The notes under the pieces are model-generated. The model made no database searches, was not told where the DNA came from, and saw nothing but the letters and a program-made list of their open reading frames with translations. A DNA stretch of 64,000 bases from Dactylellina haptotyla (taxonomy: Eukaryota > Ascomycota > Orbiliomycetes > Orbiliales > Orbiliaceae). The first letter of the stretch is position 1; every line of letters starts with the position of its first letter. The stretch lies in NCBI GenBank assembly GCA_031310005.1, contig CM062381.1, positions 248,001-312,000 of the forward strand. The letters are read 5' to 3'. The position numbers were made by a program, and so were the translations under genes. Shown piece after piece: positions 22,991 to 35,628 of this stretch.

Positions 22991-25170
22991 ATGCCGAAAG
23001 AAATCCCTATGTGTGTCCAGTGCCGAAAAGATAAGCAATGTGTATGTTTGCTAGTATATACGTCTGGATATCTACATCTGAGGCAAATATGATAACTGAA
23101 CTCAATATTCCTCACACAGTGTAGACCGAAAAACCGAGAATGGCCACGTCGATGCGATCGCTGTCAAAGACACAATTACAAGTGCTCGGCAAACACTCTC
23201 AAGCGTGATGAGACAGAAGGTGCAGAGTCTGGAAGACATCACGATAGACGGCGCCCGGCTAAAGAAATGTATTCTCCTTCCACATCTCTATTCACAATCT
23301 ATTCGTGTTACTAATTTGTAACGAAACGAATAGCATAATGCACTTGGACTACTTGCAGTATTTGAGAGCAGGGTTGAAAGATGCCGTACCCCTGGACTTG
23401 GACCCCGTCCAGCTCGACTATTTCACCGTCTTTCTATACATACCGGCCGTCGACGCTATTGAGGCTATCTTTGAAGAATTGAAGAAAGAGGCCGAGGATA
23501 TCAGAGACACGCTCATCCTAAGCGATAAGATCTTCGAGGCTCACGCAATTGATGAAATGCTCGGCTATCGTTCTAAACACGAAGAACCCTATACTACAGC
23601 ATCCTTGAAAATGCTATTAACCTCTGAAACCGGGGCAAACAATTTGAGTGGTGTGTTGGGGCATCCATTGTGGGATCTGTATTCGGGTCGCATATTCTCT
23701 TTGATAAGACGATTTCAGAACAGATCCGACTCAGAAAACTTTGATCAGTGCGAATTTATCGGTGCCGGTGCGGATAGCAGACGCAGCATTAATTTGTTTC
23801 TCGAGGCGAAAAAAGTAGAATCTAAGATCTTAGAAAAATATATAACACTCAATTTCGTCACACTATGGCGGCAGCGGTCTACAGGGCTCGGGAATGTTAA
23901 AGAGATTCTCCGAGCGATAGATCCTATCGACCTGCGTGCCGTTCGCTGCCTTGGCGATCACCACACCGTCGAGTACATCTCGGGGACAGATGCGATAACG
24001 TGTGGGTTGCGCAGCTTATCCGGTAGGGATATATTTCGGGTCGCAATCCACGAGAAGGAAGGCCAGAACCCCCTCATATGGGAATTCTTCTCAAGCAGAT
24101 TTCCCTACCGCCAACTTTTAGGGAAGCCTTGTCCACCACTACATTCACTCTATGATCCGGCGCAGATACCCCCCACGCCTGAAATATACCGGGCTACAAT
24201 ACCCGCGGACAACAGCTTTCTACATGTTGTCACGTCGGCTGGAAGTCTCTGGGCACCCAGGGAACAACCTTTGATACCGGATCTGCAACCGATGGAGCTT
24301 TACCCTCGAGTGGAGCTAAACGCCCTCGCGTTAGTGGTGGTATACGGTCGAGACGACGAAGTTGCGCGAATTCTATCCTCAGATGTCCGTCAGATCTTAT
24401 ATCGGACGAAAATATCAGATACGCCGTTCATAGCGTTTCCGGGTCCCGCACATCGTAGAGTGCACTTGCTGAATCAAGAGTTCTCAGTGTTCCATCTCGC
24501 TGCTTGGAACGCGCGTGCCACTTGCCTTGCCAAACTACTCGAGGCGCAAAGAAACTCTGTCATCTTGCGTGCTGAGGACGTCACGGACTTGTATGCGATA
24601 GCGGTCATGCACCGAAATAAAAACCTGATAAAGGTTCTTGAGAAATACAGTTGGCGGAAGTTCGTGCCGGTCGTAGAGGTGGACACTATTCACTACTCAG
24701 GGAGCCGTTTCTCTGATGTGACGAGTCTGATATTGGACCGCGCACCGTTCTTGATCGTGGAGGGAATGATTTCTGGGCAATGGTTCAAAAAGCTGGAGTC
24801 TGAAAAGGATATATTCGCGGCGTTGGAAAATCGGATGGAATATTGGACTTCTCACTTTCCTGTCTCACAAAATTCTGATACTACCTTTCTCGGGGAGCTG
24901 AAGGAAGAGTTACGTTTAGTCACTCTTTGGTTTGACCGCGCTAGACCGTGGCACCAGATTGGAGGACTCTCTCCGACACCAAGTCAGGAGGCTACCTGGC
25001 AGCAGTGTTTGAAAGATCTGACTGGCATCCTGGATGGTAGAAGGGGTGTTAAACAGGGTAGCCGAGAACCCAATATGAGACTCGAGGATGAGCCTCTAGG
25101 TAACGAGCTGTTCGAGCAGGCTTGCCGGGATGCCTTTCGATTGTATACAGTTCCAGGCATTGATTTGTGA
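22991..25170 (+). CDS. Zn2Cys6 protein with ankyrin-like repeats
   Basis: Exons 22991-23041, 23120-23268 and 23334-25170 join in frame over introns of 78 and 65 nt to give 678 residues. The N-terminus completes a canonical Zn2Cys6 cluster only after splicing: C8-x2-C11-x6-C18-x10-C29-x2-C32-x6-C39, followed by a basic linker. The long remainder lacks a recognisable fungal-specific transcription factor middle homology region. Instead it has ankyrin-like helices: GRDIFRVAIHEKEGQNPLIWEFF, ALALVVVYGRDDEVARIL, FHLAAWNARATCLAKLLEA and LYAIAVMHRNKNLIKVLEKY. A DNA-binding cluster with a protein-interaction array suggests a regulator responding to a partner protein; its targets are unknown. Start choice: the ATG at 22991 gives a short N-terminus typical of these clusters, but the frame is open back to an ATG at 22784. 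Confidence 0.75.
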
Positions 25171-26384
25171 GTAATATTTGCACAAGGAGGAGCGTCACAG
25201 TGGTTTGGTTTTGATGTTTGTGAGGGACTTTGGGTTTGGCTGCTATTCTTTGTAGCTATTCTTTGTATACGTTACGCGGATTGGGTTGTGTTTCATTGCG
25301 TATCAAAAGAATCTTTTTTCGTTTCATTCTAACTTTTGCTAAATATATCGTTTCCTTATGGCTTCTTTTTTTCTTTATCTTTCTTTTGAAGCTGTTTTGC
25401 CTGTAACGTAACCAGACGGAAACGAGTATGAGTGTACTGTTGCAATTCGAGTGTTGAATCTTATCTGCACAGCCACGCGAATCTAATCAGCGGCACCGCC
25501 ACAGACGCATCTTGGTCAGAAGACTGCCACCTGCTGTATGCAGAGGGAGGGGACAATGCTATTGAACGGCAGAGCCCTTCGGGTTCCGGCAAGCAGATGC
25601 ATTTGCATTCCTCTGGGCACCAGGTTCGAGGCCTCGAGCTGTGGCTGGAGGCACTGCGGGCTAGCGGGCAGATGCAAGCATGATGACGTTTGTATGAAAT
25701 CTTCCCTGTTTGAAACATCGTCACAGGCCGGACACTCTTCTTTCTCTCTCTCTTTTTTATTATATATATTTAAACTGGACGGACGAACTGTCAAAAGAGA
25801 AATAGACATCGATTCAAAACCTCAGACACTTCGCCATCGCCGTACTTATCGCTATATATATCCACCCAACAATCAGGTGAGTTTGACTAGTTTGCCTTGT
25901 TCGCAGCCGGCGGCTTTGGAAGTTCGTCATGTGCGTGATCTTTTGCGCACACGATCAGGCTCCAAACCCACAGCCTTGCCTGCCCTTCCTCTCCCTTTGC
26001 GCCCTTACATTCTGTATTCCCCTGAAGCTGTACTCTGGCCTCTGTTCGCACCTTCGTAAGAGCTGACGTTGTGGTGCCGGTTGGTGTGGCTAGTCAAAAG
26101 CAGCTCTGCGTGCAAAACGTTTGCAGCACCCAAACGCCCCACCCAAACGCCCGTCGTCATTCTTCCACACCGCCGCCGTTGTCAAAGAACACCGTTTCCA
26201 TCCATCACCACCGCCTCCAGACAGAGCAATATATCAGCGTCCCGTACCTCACCACCACCTCGAAGACACATCTGAACGATCGTATTCTGTATATCCTGTA
26301 CAAATAAGCACTCAAGGGACAGACTCAACAAAACCAATCCTGGTGCTGTTAGTATAAGCTGAAGCAGCAAAAAACTCCCTCAAG
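25171..26384. other. intergenic region
   Basis: 3' region of the regulator gene, then the promoter and leader of the Pom33 gene (CT-rich run and TATA-like tatatatattt near 25760). Open frames here are Pro/Ser-rich leader sequence and are not called. Confidence 0.5.
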
Positions 26385-27414
26385 ATGGCACCTCCGACAA
26401 CCCAGGCTCCCGCTGGGCCTATGCCTCTACCCCAGAGACTCATAGCTCTTGCCCAAACCCTGCAGTTTGGATGGTTCATCGGGTATGCACTTTTTGTCCG
26501 AACTCTGAGGTTCTCCGGGTCGTTTACTAACTCACAGTTGATACTGGCAGTCATCTCACTCTCCTCCTCGCTACCCTCAGATACACCATCTCCTTCATCA
26601 AGTTCAACACAGCTACAACAGCAGCCCAGGTCTCCTACAGACTCGGCTTCCTCGCTTGTGCAGTTACCTATGGCATCGTCGTATATAAGGCCTACCGTGC
26701 CAGGATCAAGCAGGCTGGTAACAACCGCATGGCCCTTCAACAACACCTGATGGCTATGACAGGAGACGAGAACGTTCAGTATTTGGGTAAGACTTTCCTC
26801 CACGAAAGAAGAAGAGAGAAAAAATCATGAATGCTAAAGAAAGATAATCTGTAGTTATGGCCCTCATCTGGCTGTTAACCAGCCCAATTTACCTTGCCCT
26901 TCTCCCCTTCACCATCTACTCCACCTTCCACTTCCTCACATACCTCCGCACCGCCCTAATCCCCACCATCATGCCCGCACCCGCCACATCAGCCGCCGCC
27001 CCCGCACCCTCCGGTAGCGCCGGCAGCCCAACCCAACCACCCCGAAAGGCCGGAGCCAACGTCGTCTCCGACACAATCTCCAAGTTCGTCAAGTCCCACT
27101 ACGACACCTCCATGGCCATTGTCGCAAACCTCGAACTGGCTCTGTGGTGCAGACTGTTGCTCGGATGCCTCATCTTCATGAACTCATGGATTTTGTTGAT
27201 CATCTACACCGTCTTCCTTAGAATCAGAGTTGCTCAATCCCCGTTCGTCAGACAGGCGTTGGCAACCGCTGAGGGACTCGTTGATGGATATGTTGCCGAC
27301 CCAAGGGCCCCACCTGCAGCTAGAAACGTCTGGGCAAGTGTTAAGGATGGTGCCAAGAAGTTCGCCGCATACACCGACTTTGATCAGAGCAGAACCCAGA
27401 GGAAAGCTCAGTAA
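26385..27414 (+). CDS. POM33: Pom33/TMEM33-family nuclear pore and ER membrane protein
   Basis: Three exons, 26385-26482, 26551-26786 and 26855-27414, join in frame (introns 68 nt each) to 297 residues. The family pattern is recognisable: a first hydrophobic segment LAQTLQFGWFIGHLTLLLATLRY, then SYRLGFLACAVTYGIVVYKAYRAR. Next come DENVQYLVMALIWLL and LALLPFTIYSTFHFLTYLRTALIPTI, then a late segment LLLGCLIFMNSWILLIIYTVFLRIRV. Pom33 is a multi-pass protein of ER and nuclear envelope that helps distribute and assemble nuclear pores in yeast. An Ala/Pro-rich loop (residues ~150-180) is variable. The ATG sits in a good context (caagATGgca). Confidence 0.85.
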
Positions 27415-28642
27415 ACGGGGATTGGGAGAAGAGGAAAGGAATTGGTTGCAGCAAAGGGGATGGTAGTTGCACGGAAGCTGTAACGCAAGGAGTTTTATTC
27501 GTGCTTGTATGATTTTGGCGGGGTAAGAAATACACGATTTGGGAAAGATATAGAGACGTAGAGAGGGGGGAGGGAAGAAGTTGTGGAAGGAGAGCGCTCG
27601 GATTTGTTTTACTAGGTCGAAGAAACGCGGTTCGTTATTGGTGCTTGCTTGATTCCCTTTGAGAGTTTGTTTCCTCAGTTTCTTTCTTTCTTTCTTTGTT
27701 ATATGTTATAAAAAAAAAGGACAACGGCTTTTTGTTGTGTACGTATGTATCCCGTTTTCTCTCACTTGAGCCAATCGTGACAACACTCGCTGTAAACTCC
27801 GATATATCTGGATGTGGACTGTAAACCGTGTGCAGGTGGCTTTTGGGAAGTTTTTACCTATAGTAAACGAGGCGTCGTCCATCTACTGCGGTTTATACTA
27901 ACCTCTTCCTCGGATGGCATCACGGGACGGCATCCCGGTCGGTTACGAACGGCTTCGAAATTGGAGCTGCATATGCAGTATCTTAGGCAGACAATCCCGA
28001 TATCGGGTCGGCTCTCTTTCGTGCTTCATCCCGATGGCATCGGATGGTTTAATTGGGTGAGAAATATATGTGTACGCTCGGTCATCGCCGGTACGATATC
28101 ACGCTATGCAAGAGGTCACGCCTTTTCCTTTGGATAATTAGTCAGCCGATCTTGCGAATTTAAAGCTAATTCCGCTGGACTTAACCAAAGCCAAGCGAAT
28201 TAAGCTTGCGACTCATCTCGGTTGGGCGAGGGACAAGACTCGCTCGTCGATCGAGGAGTTGGGTTGGATTTGATATTGGAATTACGGAGATGAAATGCAA
28301 AAAAGCGGGTGAAGATTTTATAGCGATTCATTTATGCGACGAATGATGGTAATATTGATAATCTGCGTACAGGACGAAACTAAAGAACGCAAATAGCTAA
28401 TCTAGAGCTATGGTTGTGAATGAAAAAAGTGTATATGTAGTGTAAACGAAAGATATTCTGGGCTTTCAAAAGTACACAATTGTAGTGAGATGGAATAACT
28501 CAATAATAGCTGAAACTTGATGATATTTAGAACTGCCCCAGCTGAGGTCTTAATGAAAAAGGCAAATAAATGTTCATGAGGATAAAGAAATGGTAAAACC
28601 ATGTTTGCTCTTAGTCGCTGCCGTTTAGCAAGCAAACCCGAC
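27415..28642. other. convergent intergenic region
   Basis: 3' region of POM33 with a TTTC/TTTCT microsatellite (about 27677-27698), a stretch with repeated atcccgatggcatcgg-like words near 27910-28045, and the 3' region of the minus-strand aminotransferase gene. No gene supported. Confidence 0.5.
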
Positions 28643-30176
28643 TCACGCAAGCACCTTACCTCTCCCATTGCTAACCGTCAACCCTTCAACGCCCTTTTCA
28701 ACACCGTTAACACCCTTTTTCACCTCCTCAACGTGCACATCCACACTTTTCACTCCATTCGTGCCCTCTGTCTTATTTTCTTTCCCATTGACATCCTTTG
28801 TAGCTAACTTTTTAACCCGTTCGTTGATGCCATCACACTCCTTCTTCAAGATTTCAGCGATCCAGGTGAAATCCTTGGTTTCCAAGTAAACTTGTGCACT
28901 CAACCTAACCCACCAAGCGCCATGGTGGACGTACACCTGCACGAACGTATTCTCTTTCGTGCCAACTTCCTTGGTAAAAGTGTGATACACAGACTCGACC
29001 TCGCTCTGCGGGATAGGTAGTAGCGGCAAACGAATGTTCACCATGGCGCATCTACCGCCGTCCGGCGAAGAGGCATCTGGGGTCATGATTTCCGTTCCGA
29101 GGATCTTGGCTACCTCGGCGCCGCCCTCGAAGGCCAGCGTGTTGCAATAGTTGATGATTGCGTCCTCGCCGCCAATTTCCTCGCGAAACTTGATCGCGGC
29201 GGGTACGGAAAGGTAGGTTGTCATGTCGACCGTTCCGTTGAATTCGAATTGTAGTTCGAAGTTTGATTTGGCGCCCGAGCGGAGCGGGGACCAGTACTGC
29301 ACTTGGGATTTGGGGAGGTAGTAATGGGATGTGGGGATCGAGGTGGATATCAGGTTTTGGTTTCGGAGGGGCACGAAGAGGACGGCCGCCGGCCGCGGGG
29401 TGTATAGCCATCTAGTGATCGAAATTGTTAATTAAATAAAATATGCTTCTCAAACTCAACCTGAAGGCTACTATAGGGTGAACTTACTTGTGGCAGTTGC
29501 TAACGAAGAAATCGGGTTCGTGTTTGCCGAGATCGATCTTGATGTTACCCACGCCGTGGGCGCCATCGATCAAACTCAACACGCCGTCCTCTTTAGCTGC
29601 CACGATCATCTTCTCCCAGGGGAAGCGCATGCCCGGCATGCTGCTGATGGTGTCAAAGATGACAAGCCTCGGTTTCTTTCCCGCATTTTTAAGCTCGGCG
29701 ACGGTGCTACGGAAGAGAGTGATAATCTGAGCATCGGAAACCGGGTAGGAAAGTGGGATGGAAACACATTCTGCTGCTGTTGTGTCGGTGATATAGTGCA
29801 CCGTTCGACCACAAGCACCGTAGATGGTGCCGAAGTGGATGATAATATCCCCTTCCTCGTAGGTAAGATTCCTAAGGACGGTGTTGACACCCGATGTGGC
29901 ATTGGTCACGAAGACGGTCTCTGCGACGGAGACGTTGAGGAGTTTGGCGAGAAGCGCACGAGATTCATCGAGGAGACTGATGGAATGGTAGCGCATAAAG
30001 TTGTCAGGGTACTGCTCTGAGAGTAGGATCAACTTCTGACGGTGGGCGAGCACCGAAGAGGGGATGGCACCGAAAGAACCATGGTTCAGGTTTGTATAGT
30101 TTTCTGGGAAGAGGAATTGTTTGCGGAGGACCCGACCGAATGTAGGGGTTGGGGTGGTTGTGGTTTGATCCGCCAT
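28643..30176 (-). CDS. class V aminotransferase-like PLP enzyme (isopenicillin-N-epimerase/LolT-like)
   Basis: Two exons, 30176-29488 and 29411-28643, join in frame over a 76-nt intron to 485 residues. The fold-type I class V pattern is clear: YTNLNHGSFGAIPSSVL near the start, LLNVSVAETVFVTNATSGVNTVLRNL, VIFDTISSMPG, and LSLIDGAHGVGNIKIDLG with the PLP-binding Asp. NCHKWLYTPRPAAVLFVP carries the Schiff-base Lys at residue 230; the intron splits that Lys codon. This branch includes epimerase-like, LolT-like and cysteine C-S lyase-like enzymes, so the reaction is not fixed. An unusual charged C-terminal tail of about 60 residues (KDVNGKENKTEGTNGV, VEEVKKGVNGVEKGVEGL) extends past the normal domain end. 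The start ATG at 30176 begins MADQTTTTPTP. Confidence 0.85.
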
Positions 30177-33100
30177 TTTCTATCGTTAAATTCTACACTC
30201 TAGTAGAGAAGAGTAGGGTATGCGCTTATGTAAATGCTTATATAGATACTCAAGAAGTACCCAATTGAAAGTCTTTGGTGTCCTGGAGAAAGAAAAAATG
30301 TATTCTGAGCCAGACCGGATACCAGGCAATATTTATATCGGGAGTTGTTGGAGAAATTGCGTTGTTTGGGTGCTGCGAAAGGTTACACGCGGACGAGGCT
30401 AGCGCGGTAATGCTCGAAAGGGAAGACCGCCAGATTGGGAGAAAAAGCGGGTTTGAAGATGTGATATGTGATCAGGAAAACCTGGACTACCGAAAGGTAT
30501 AACTTTTTATATGGGAAGCAAACCGATTGGCAGGTTCGAAGTGGCCGGTGATAATGAGTCACGGAAATTGCGATATCGGGCAGAATGGGAAAGGCAATTG
30601 GATTGTATAACGGGGTCGGCGGGGTGCAAACTAACGGGTTCTGTTCTACGGCGGTTTGCTGTCGTGGTGGAGGATCTAATCAATCAAGGGTATCGCCGGA
30701 TATCTTGGATGGGTTGAATTGCATATGAAACCGAAGCTAAATTTATAAAAAGAGCAAGCTCTATCTGGACAAGGGCGCTAGTCTCATACCAGGAATGAAA
30801 AACATAAACTGCAGAGACGAGCTAGAGCTTTTGATCTAGGCGAGGTGGAAGCCCGGAGCGAGGAATGAATTACTAAGGACGAAGAGCTAGGCAGCAAGAC
30901 TGAGTGGGGCGACAGAGGTGGAGGAGATCAAGTTCGCTGGTTTTAGGGCTTTATTTGATACGAAAATATCTTGGAATAGCAAGGTTCAAGAAGGCATACG
31001 GAATGGTATTTAATGTTTATCAAGCAGAAGAGGGGCAAATCGCAAAAAAAAGAATCAACGGCGTCATGGAGGCCGGTTGATCAAGAGTGTCGAGCGCATC
31101 TATGCGTCTCAGGTCGCACAAATGCAATCAATACCGGCTGGGTTATTGCATTGCGAAGGAAGAGAGAATTGAGCTATTCGCGCTGGGTTGTATTATAATT
31201 CACAATATCAAGGCCTGATCGAGTTATCGAATGTGATATCACATTTTTCAGCCTCGGATCAACTGGATCCCAAACCGATTGATACGATTGCCGATGCCCG
31301 CTGGCGGCAAATACAAGAGTCCATCGAAGCATGTTTGCAGCAGTGTTTGGCAAGCGACCCGATTGAGGGTCGGTTGAATGGCAAGATGCATTAGAAACGG
31401 GCAGTACGTGGGAAGTGGGGTTTGCGCAATTTGGCCGGTATGTGTTGGAGCTAGCTATTATTGTGGGAGTGAGGCCTGACAACCTGTTTGAGGAGCTCCT
31501 GTCCTAAAGAATCCTTAGGAATGAACGGTTGTCGCACAAACAGCTTTAGCATCCCTCGCGCGGCGCGTATCCAGCCCATTTGGATCGAGTTGCACTGGTT
31601 TTAGTGTTGTCGAGTTGTCTACTAAGCAGGATGTGATTGACGACCACAAGCATTCTAAAATAGTTTATTTATTATTATTATTATTTATTTTAACGAAAAG
31701 CCTCTAGTGGACGGATAATTAGATAGATCTAGGTTCGTAAACGAAGCGATAGGCTTGTGTGGGGAAAAGGGAGAAAGCTTCGAAAGGGACGCTGCATGGC
31801 GGAGAATATCCGTCGAACAGAACGTGGCTGCCCAGGTGATGCGCCTGCAAATTGGACGTAAAATTAGAGCTGGAGTGTAGCAACGGGCAGCGGTCAGCAG
31901 CGTCGATGCTTCTCGAACGGGAATTGCTCAGTCGCACATCGGCGAGGATGCAAACTCTGTTTCTATGCGAAGCGACGAGACCGACGGGCAGATGCACACG
32001 AAGATGCCAATTCTCGCTCGCGATGGGCGCGGTATCGCCTGAGCAGGGCAGCGCCCTGCGAGCTGTAGGACACCGTCGCTACAGAAGCTCGCTGTTATTA
32101 TTATAAGATTGGATCCTGCACCACGAGTTGCATAATTTAGAAGCGGCCAGAGTGAAATGTTCTTTTTCGACTCGACATCCTCTCCTTCATCGTCGCTGCT
32201 GTCTTTCTAAAGCTGTATGCCCCTATCTGGATCTGTAAGTGAACATATATTTCCTTGTTGACGATTATTGTCTCCCTTGTATCAACTGCACATCTGCACT
32301 TCCGTTTCAAGCCAACCAGAAGGGTTTTGTTTTTCTTTGGTTTTATTTCCTTTTATGGCACCGCACGTTGGCGAACGTTCGGATTAACTCCATTGTATGT
32401 ATGGGTATGCTGGCCTCAACGCCGTCGCAGGAACTTTAATTGCGCTTGCTTCGGAGAAAAAATTTTTCACTGGAAAGTGAGAGACAAAAAAAACAAAACA
32501 AAAAAAAACATTAAAAAATCTGAACAAGGAAGAGGGCGATAATGAAACGGGTAGAAGGAGGGAGAAGCCCTGAGGTATCACTGGCGTCTTTGTTGTGTGC
32601 TGCCTACGGAGGAATTCCTATGGGAAAAAAACTCTCACGATAGGAAGTCGAGTAGATACGACTTATCCGGGCGGCCCCAACTAGGGCTCGATACCTCTTT
32701 TCTGTTTAACCTCACTCGTTCACTCGCTCTCGACCCGCCGGCCACCCTCTTCCAGAAATTCCATAGTCGGTCCCTTGCCCGGTCTTGTTTGACAATTTTA
32801 TACGCAAGCAAAACAGCTAGCACGGCGCGATCGAGCTTTGCAAACAAGCAGCAGGCAAGCAGGCGGGCTATCATCCTCGTTCGCACAGCGTCCTTGCTTG
32901 GCCGCAGAAGCCCCGATTTCTTATTTGCCATTAGCTTGTCCCACTCGGTGCTTCAGGGAATAGTTGCGTCCAGGCGCAGCGCAACTGCAACCGCAACTGC
33001 ATTTGCAACTGGAGCTAGCATTGTGCATATCTCGTTTGCACGTACGTACGTACCGTACCCCATTGTCCTGCCTGTGCTTGCATTTGCTGCTGCAGTACTG

Positions 33101-34409
33101 TGCTTGGTGGTTCGAATTCTGCTGTCCGGCCCCGATCCACTCCCTCGCTAGCCTGCTTACGACAGACACGTCTCATAACTTCTCCTCTCCTCTCCCTCTC
33201 CCTCTTCCCTTCCTGGATATAATATACGTACTAGTATATCATATCGACTGTTTTTTCTCTCGCTTGCTCGCTTGCTCGCTCTCACCTGTTGGCGTGTTCG
33301 GTACCTGCCGGACTCGTCTAGCCTTGCCCCTCTCTTTGTCTGCTCTTTTTTCAAATTCTTCGAATCTGTTTTTATTATTGCTGGCGGGCTGGCTGTTGAT
33401 TCTTGTTAGGCCCAAAAAATCCCCGGCCAAGCAAAAACGTTAATTAAAACGTCGTCCTTCCCTCATCAACCCAACCCAACCCACACGACCACCCGGTGGC
33501 ATCTCGCATTCGATCCCATCGCGCCCACTCGAGCCCGTCTGTGGACCCCGTCTTCGGTCTCCGCTGCCGACGTCCGGTCGTCGTTTTTATACGTTTCTTT
33601 GCGCTTTTTGTTTGTTCCGTGCCGGCACCCTGTCCGCGCCGCTTTGTGCTGCCCGGCGCCAGCCAATCCAAACGACTATAAACGCCCTTGTCAACCAGAC
33701 CAGACCAGACCAGACTAACTACCCGCCATATCCGTTGTCGTCCTCGTCGTCTTTTCTCAGATTGATTGAGCGATTGATCTACCGCAGAACCTTCTTCCAA
33801 CAGTGGCGCCCCGACGACCCGCATAACAATCGACCAATTCAGCCAACCGGAAGTAACTCGCACGTTGTGTTCTACTCACCTCTTACCTATAGCTCGGGTT
33901 TTGTGTAGCGGTAGCGTAACTTACCCCAGACAGCAGCATCCTACGTCTTCGATCTAACGTCTCCACGCGGCAACGAATTTTTTTATTATTTATTAATAAT
34001 TGACAATTCCGAAACAACAAAAACACTTTTTAAAACTACTCTGTCGAAAAGAAACCAAAAAGAACAGCTAAGTGCTCTTTTTTCGAAACTTCGTTATTTG
34101 CTTCTGCATAGCCCCGGTGTTCGTTCTTCGTTGCTTTGCCGTGCCTTGGACCATAATTTTTATTGTTTTATTTTAAAAACCCTTCCTCCCCTCTGACCAA
34201 AAGAGACCGGAAGACTTACTTGCCTTTGAATTAGCGGCGAGTTTTTTCTTTCTGGAAACCCGATTGTTCATTAGCGCTGTCCCAAATTTTTTTCTTTAAA
34301 AAAGAATTTTCTTTTCCTGCGTCGCTTCTGCCACGGATACACGTGGTTTCCCTGCTCGCTGCAATAACCTCTTTAACTATAACTGTCTAGCTGTCTCTGC
34401 TCTCTCTGT

Positions 34410-34444
<35 letters not shown>

Positions 34445-35628
34445 GACCTCTTTGTGTGCGTGCGTGAAAGAGCCTCACGCGCACAAGAGTCACCAAAGAA
34501 GAAGGACAACCGATCTCGCACATTACCCGCGAGAAAAGAGATCCGAAAAGAAACAGCCAAATATTCTGCTGTGGCTAGTGTCTTTTCACCCACCCACACT
34601 CGATCTCTCTCTGCAAATCTCTGCTCTTTCATACTATTCGAACTGCTGCGAATAGAAAGAAAAAAGACAACAATAACAGGAGCAACAACGGTCAGTCTCC
34701 TCCCGCCGGTGGGCTATTTTCGGACGTCGGGTTTGTTTTATACGGGCAGGCTGCTGCTGTTGGCGTGGTTGCGAACGTGTTGCGGGTGTTCCTGTTTGAG
34801 GGCGAAGGGTGTTGTTTGGCCAAACAAAAAGAAAAGAAATCTCTGCTCTTTTTCTTTTTCGTCGAATAATTTTCTCCTCTCATTTTTATTATTCTCCCAC
34901 ACCACACCACCACACACTCCACCACCACCAACCAACCACACTTCCTCTCCCATCACACCGCCAGCCAGCTTCGAAATCAATCACGAACGACCGGATACCT
35001 CCCCTTCCATCGAGTCCCGCTCAATCGTCCCTCGCACAGTCCGCTCCGACGTCGTCTTTGTCCCTCTCGAGACTCGCAATCGACCTGGCCAACTGACGCT
35101 CCTGTCGACCGCTTTCCTGTCGCGAATTTTCCTTCCCGCTCTCGCAGACCCTGAACGCTCGAGGACCCCGTTTCCCCCGGATATCAAACGCCTTCTTGCC
35201 CTTCCGAACAAGTGGTCTTCTTGCCGTTGACCTCTTCTCCAGTCAAGGACTCGAAAGCCTCCCCTCAAGGACATCTCAACCGAGGATTTCTTTCGCTGGC
35301 GACTTTGCCACTTTTTTCTCCGGCCTGAAATTTAAATAAAAACGCACACTCTCGCACATTATCAAAACTCGGTAGTGATCCACCTTTTTTTTTTTGTGGT
35401 TGCGTGTTTGTAGTGTGGACTTTTATTTTGTCGTTACGAGCACAAGACCTCTTGCCGACTCACTTTTCCTCCCCACCAAACTCTCCATCGCCAGATATCC
35501 GGCCTTTTTGTTTTTCGCGTCATTCAGCGCTTTTATCCTCTGTCAGGATCCATTCAATAGAGATATATTAGCCTCCCGACGGCTCGTTTGTCTCTTTGTT
35601 TACGTTTGCACACATTCATATCTTAGCC
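30177..35628. other. gene-poor region and probable long leader of the GYF gene
   Basis: A 5.4-kb interval with no supportable gene. The left half has only short unrelated frames. From about 32600 the plus strand becomes pyrimidine-rich with A-rich and T-rich runs and many short upstream frames, as in long fungal promoters and 5' leaders. A (CT)n run is listed separately, and an ATT-type run lies near 31665-31690. A small unrecognised gene cannot be excluded. Confidence 0.5.
34411..34442. repeat. (CT)n microsatellite
   Basis: Sixteen uninterrupted CT units, preceded by further CT-rich sequence from 34393. It lies in the presumed promoter or leader of the GYF gene, where CT tracts often mark core promoters in filamentous fungi. 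Confidence 0.95.
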
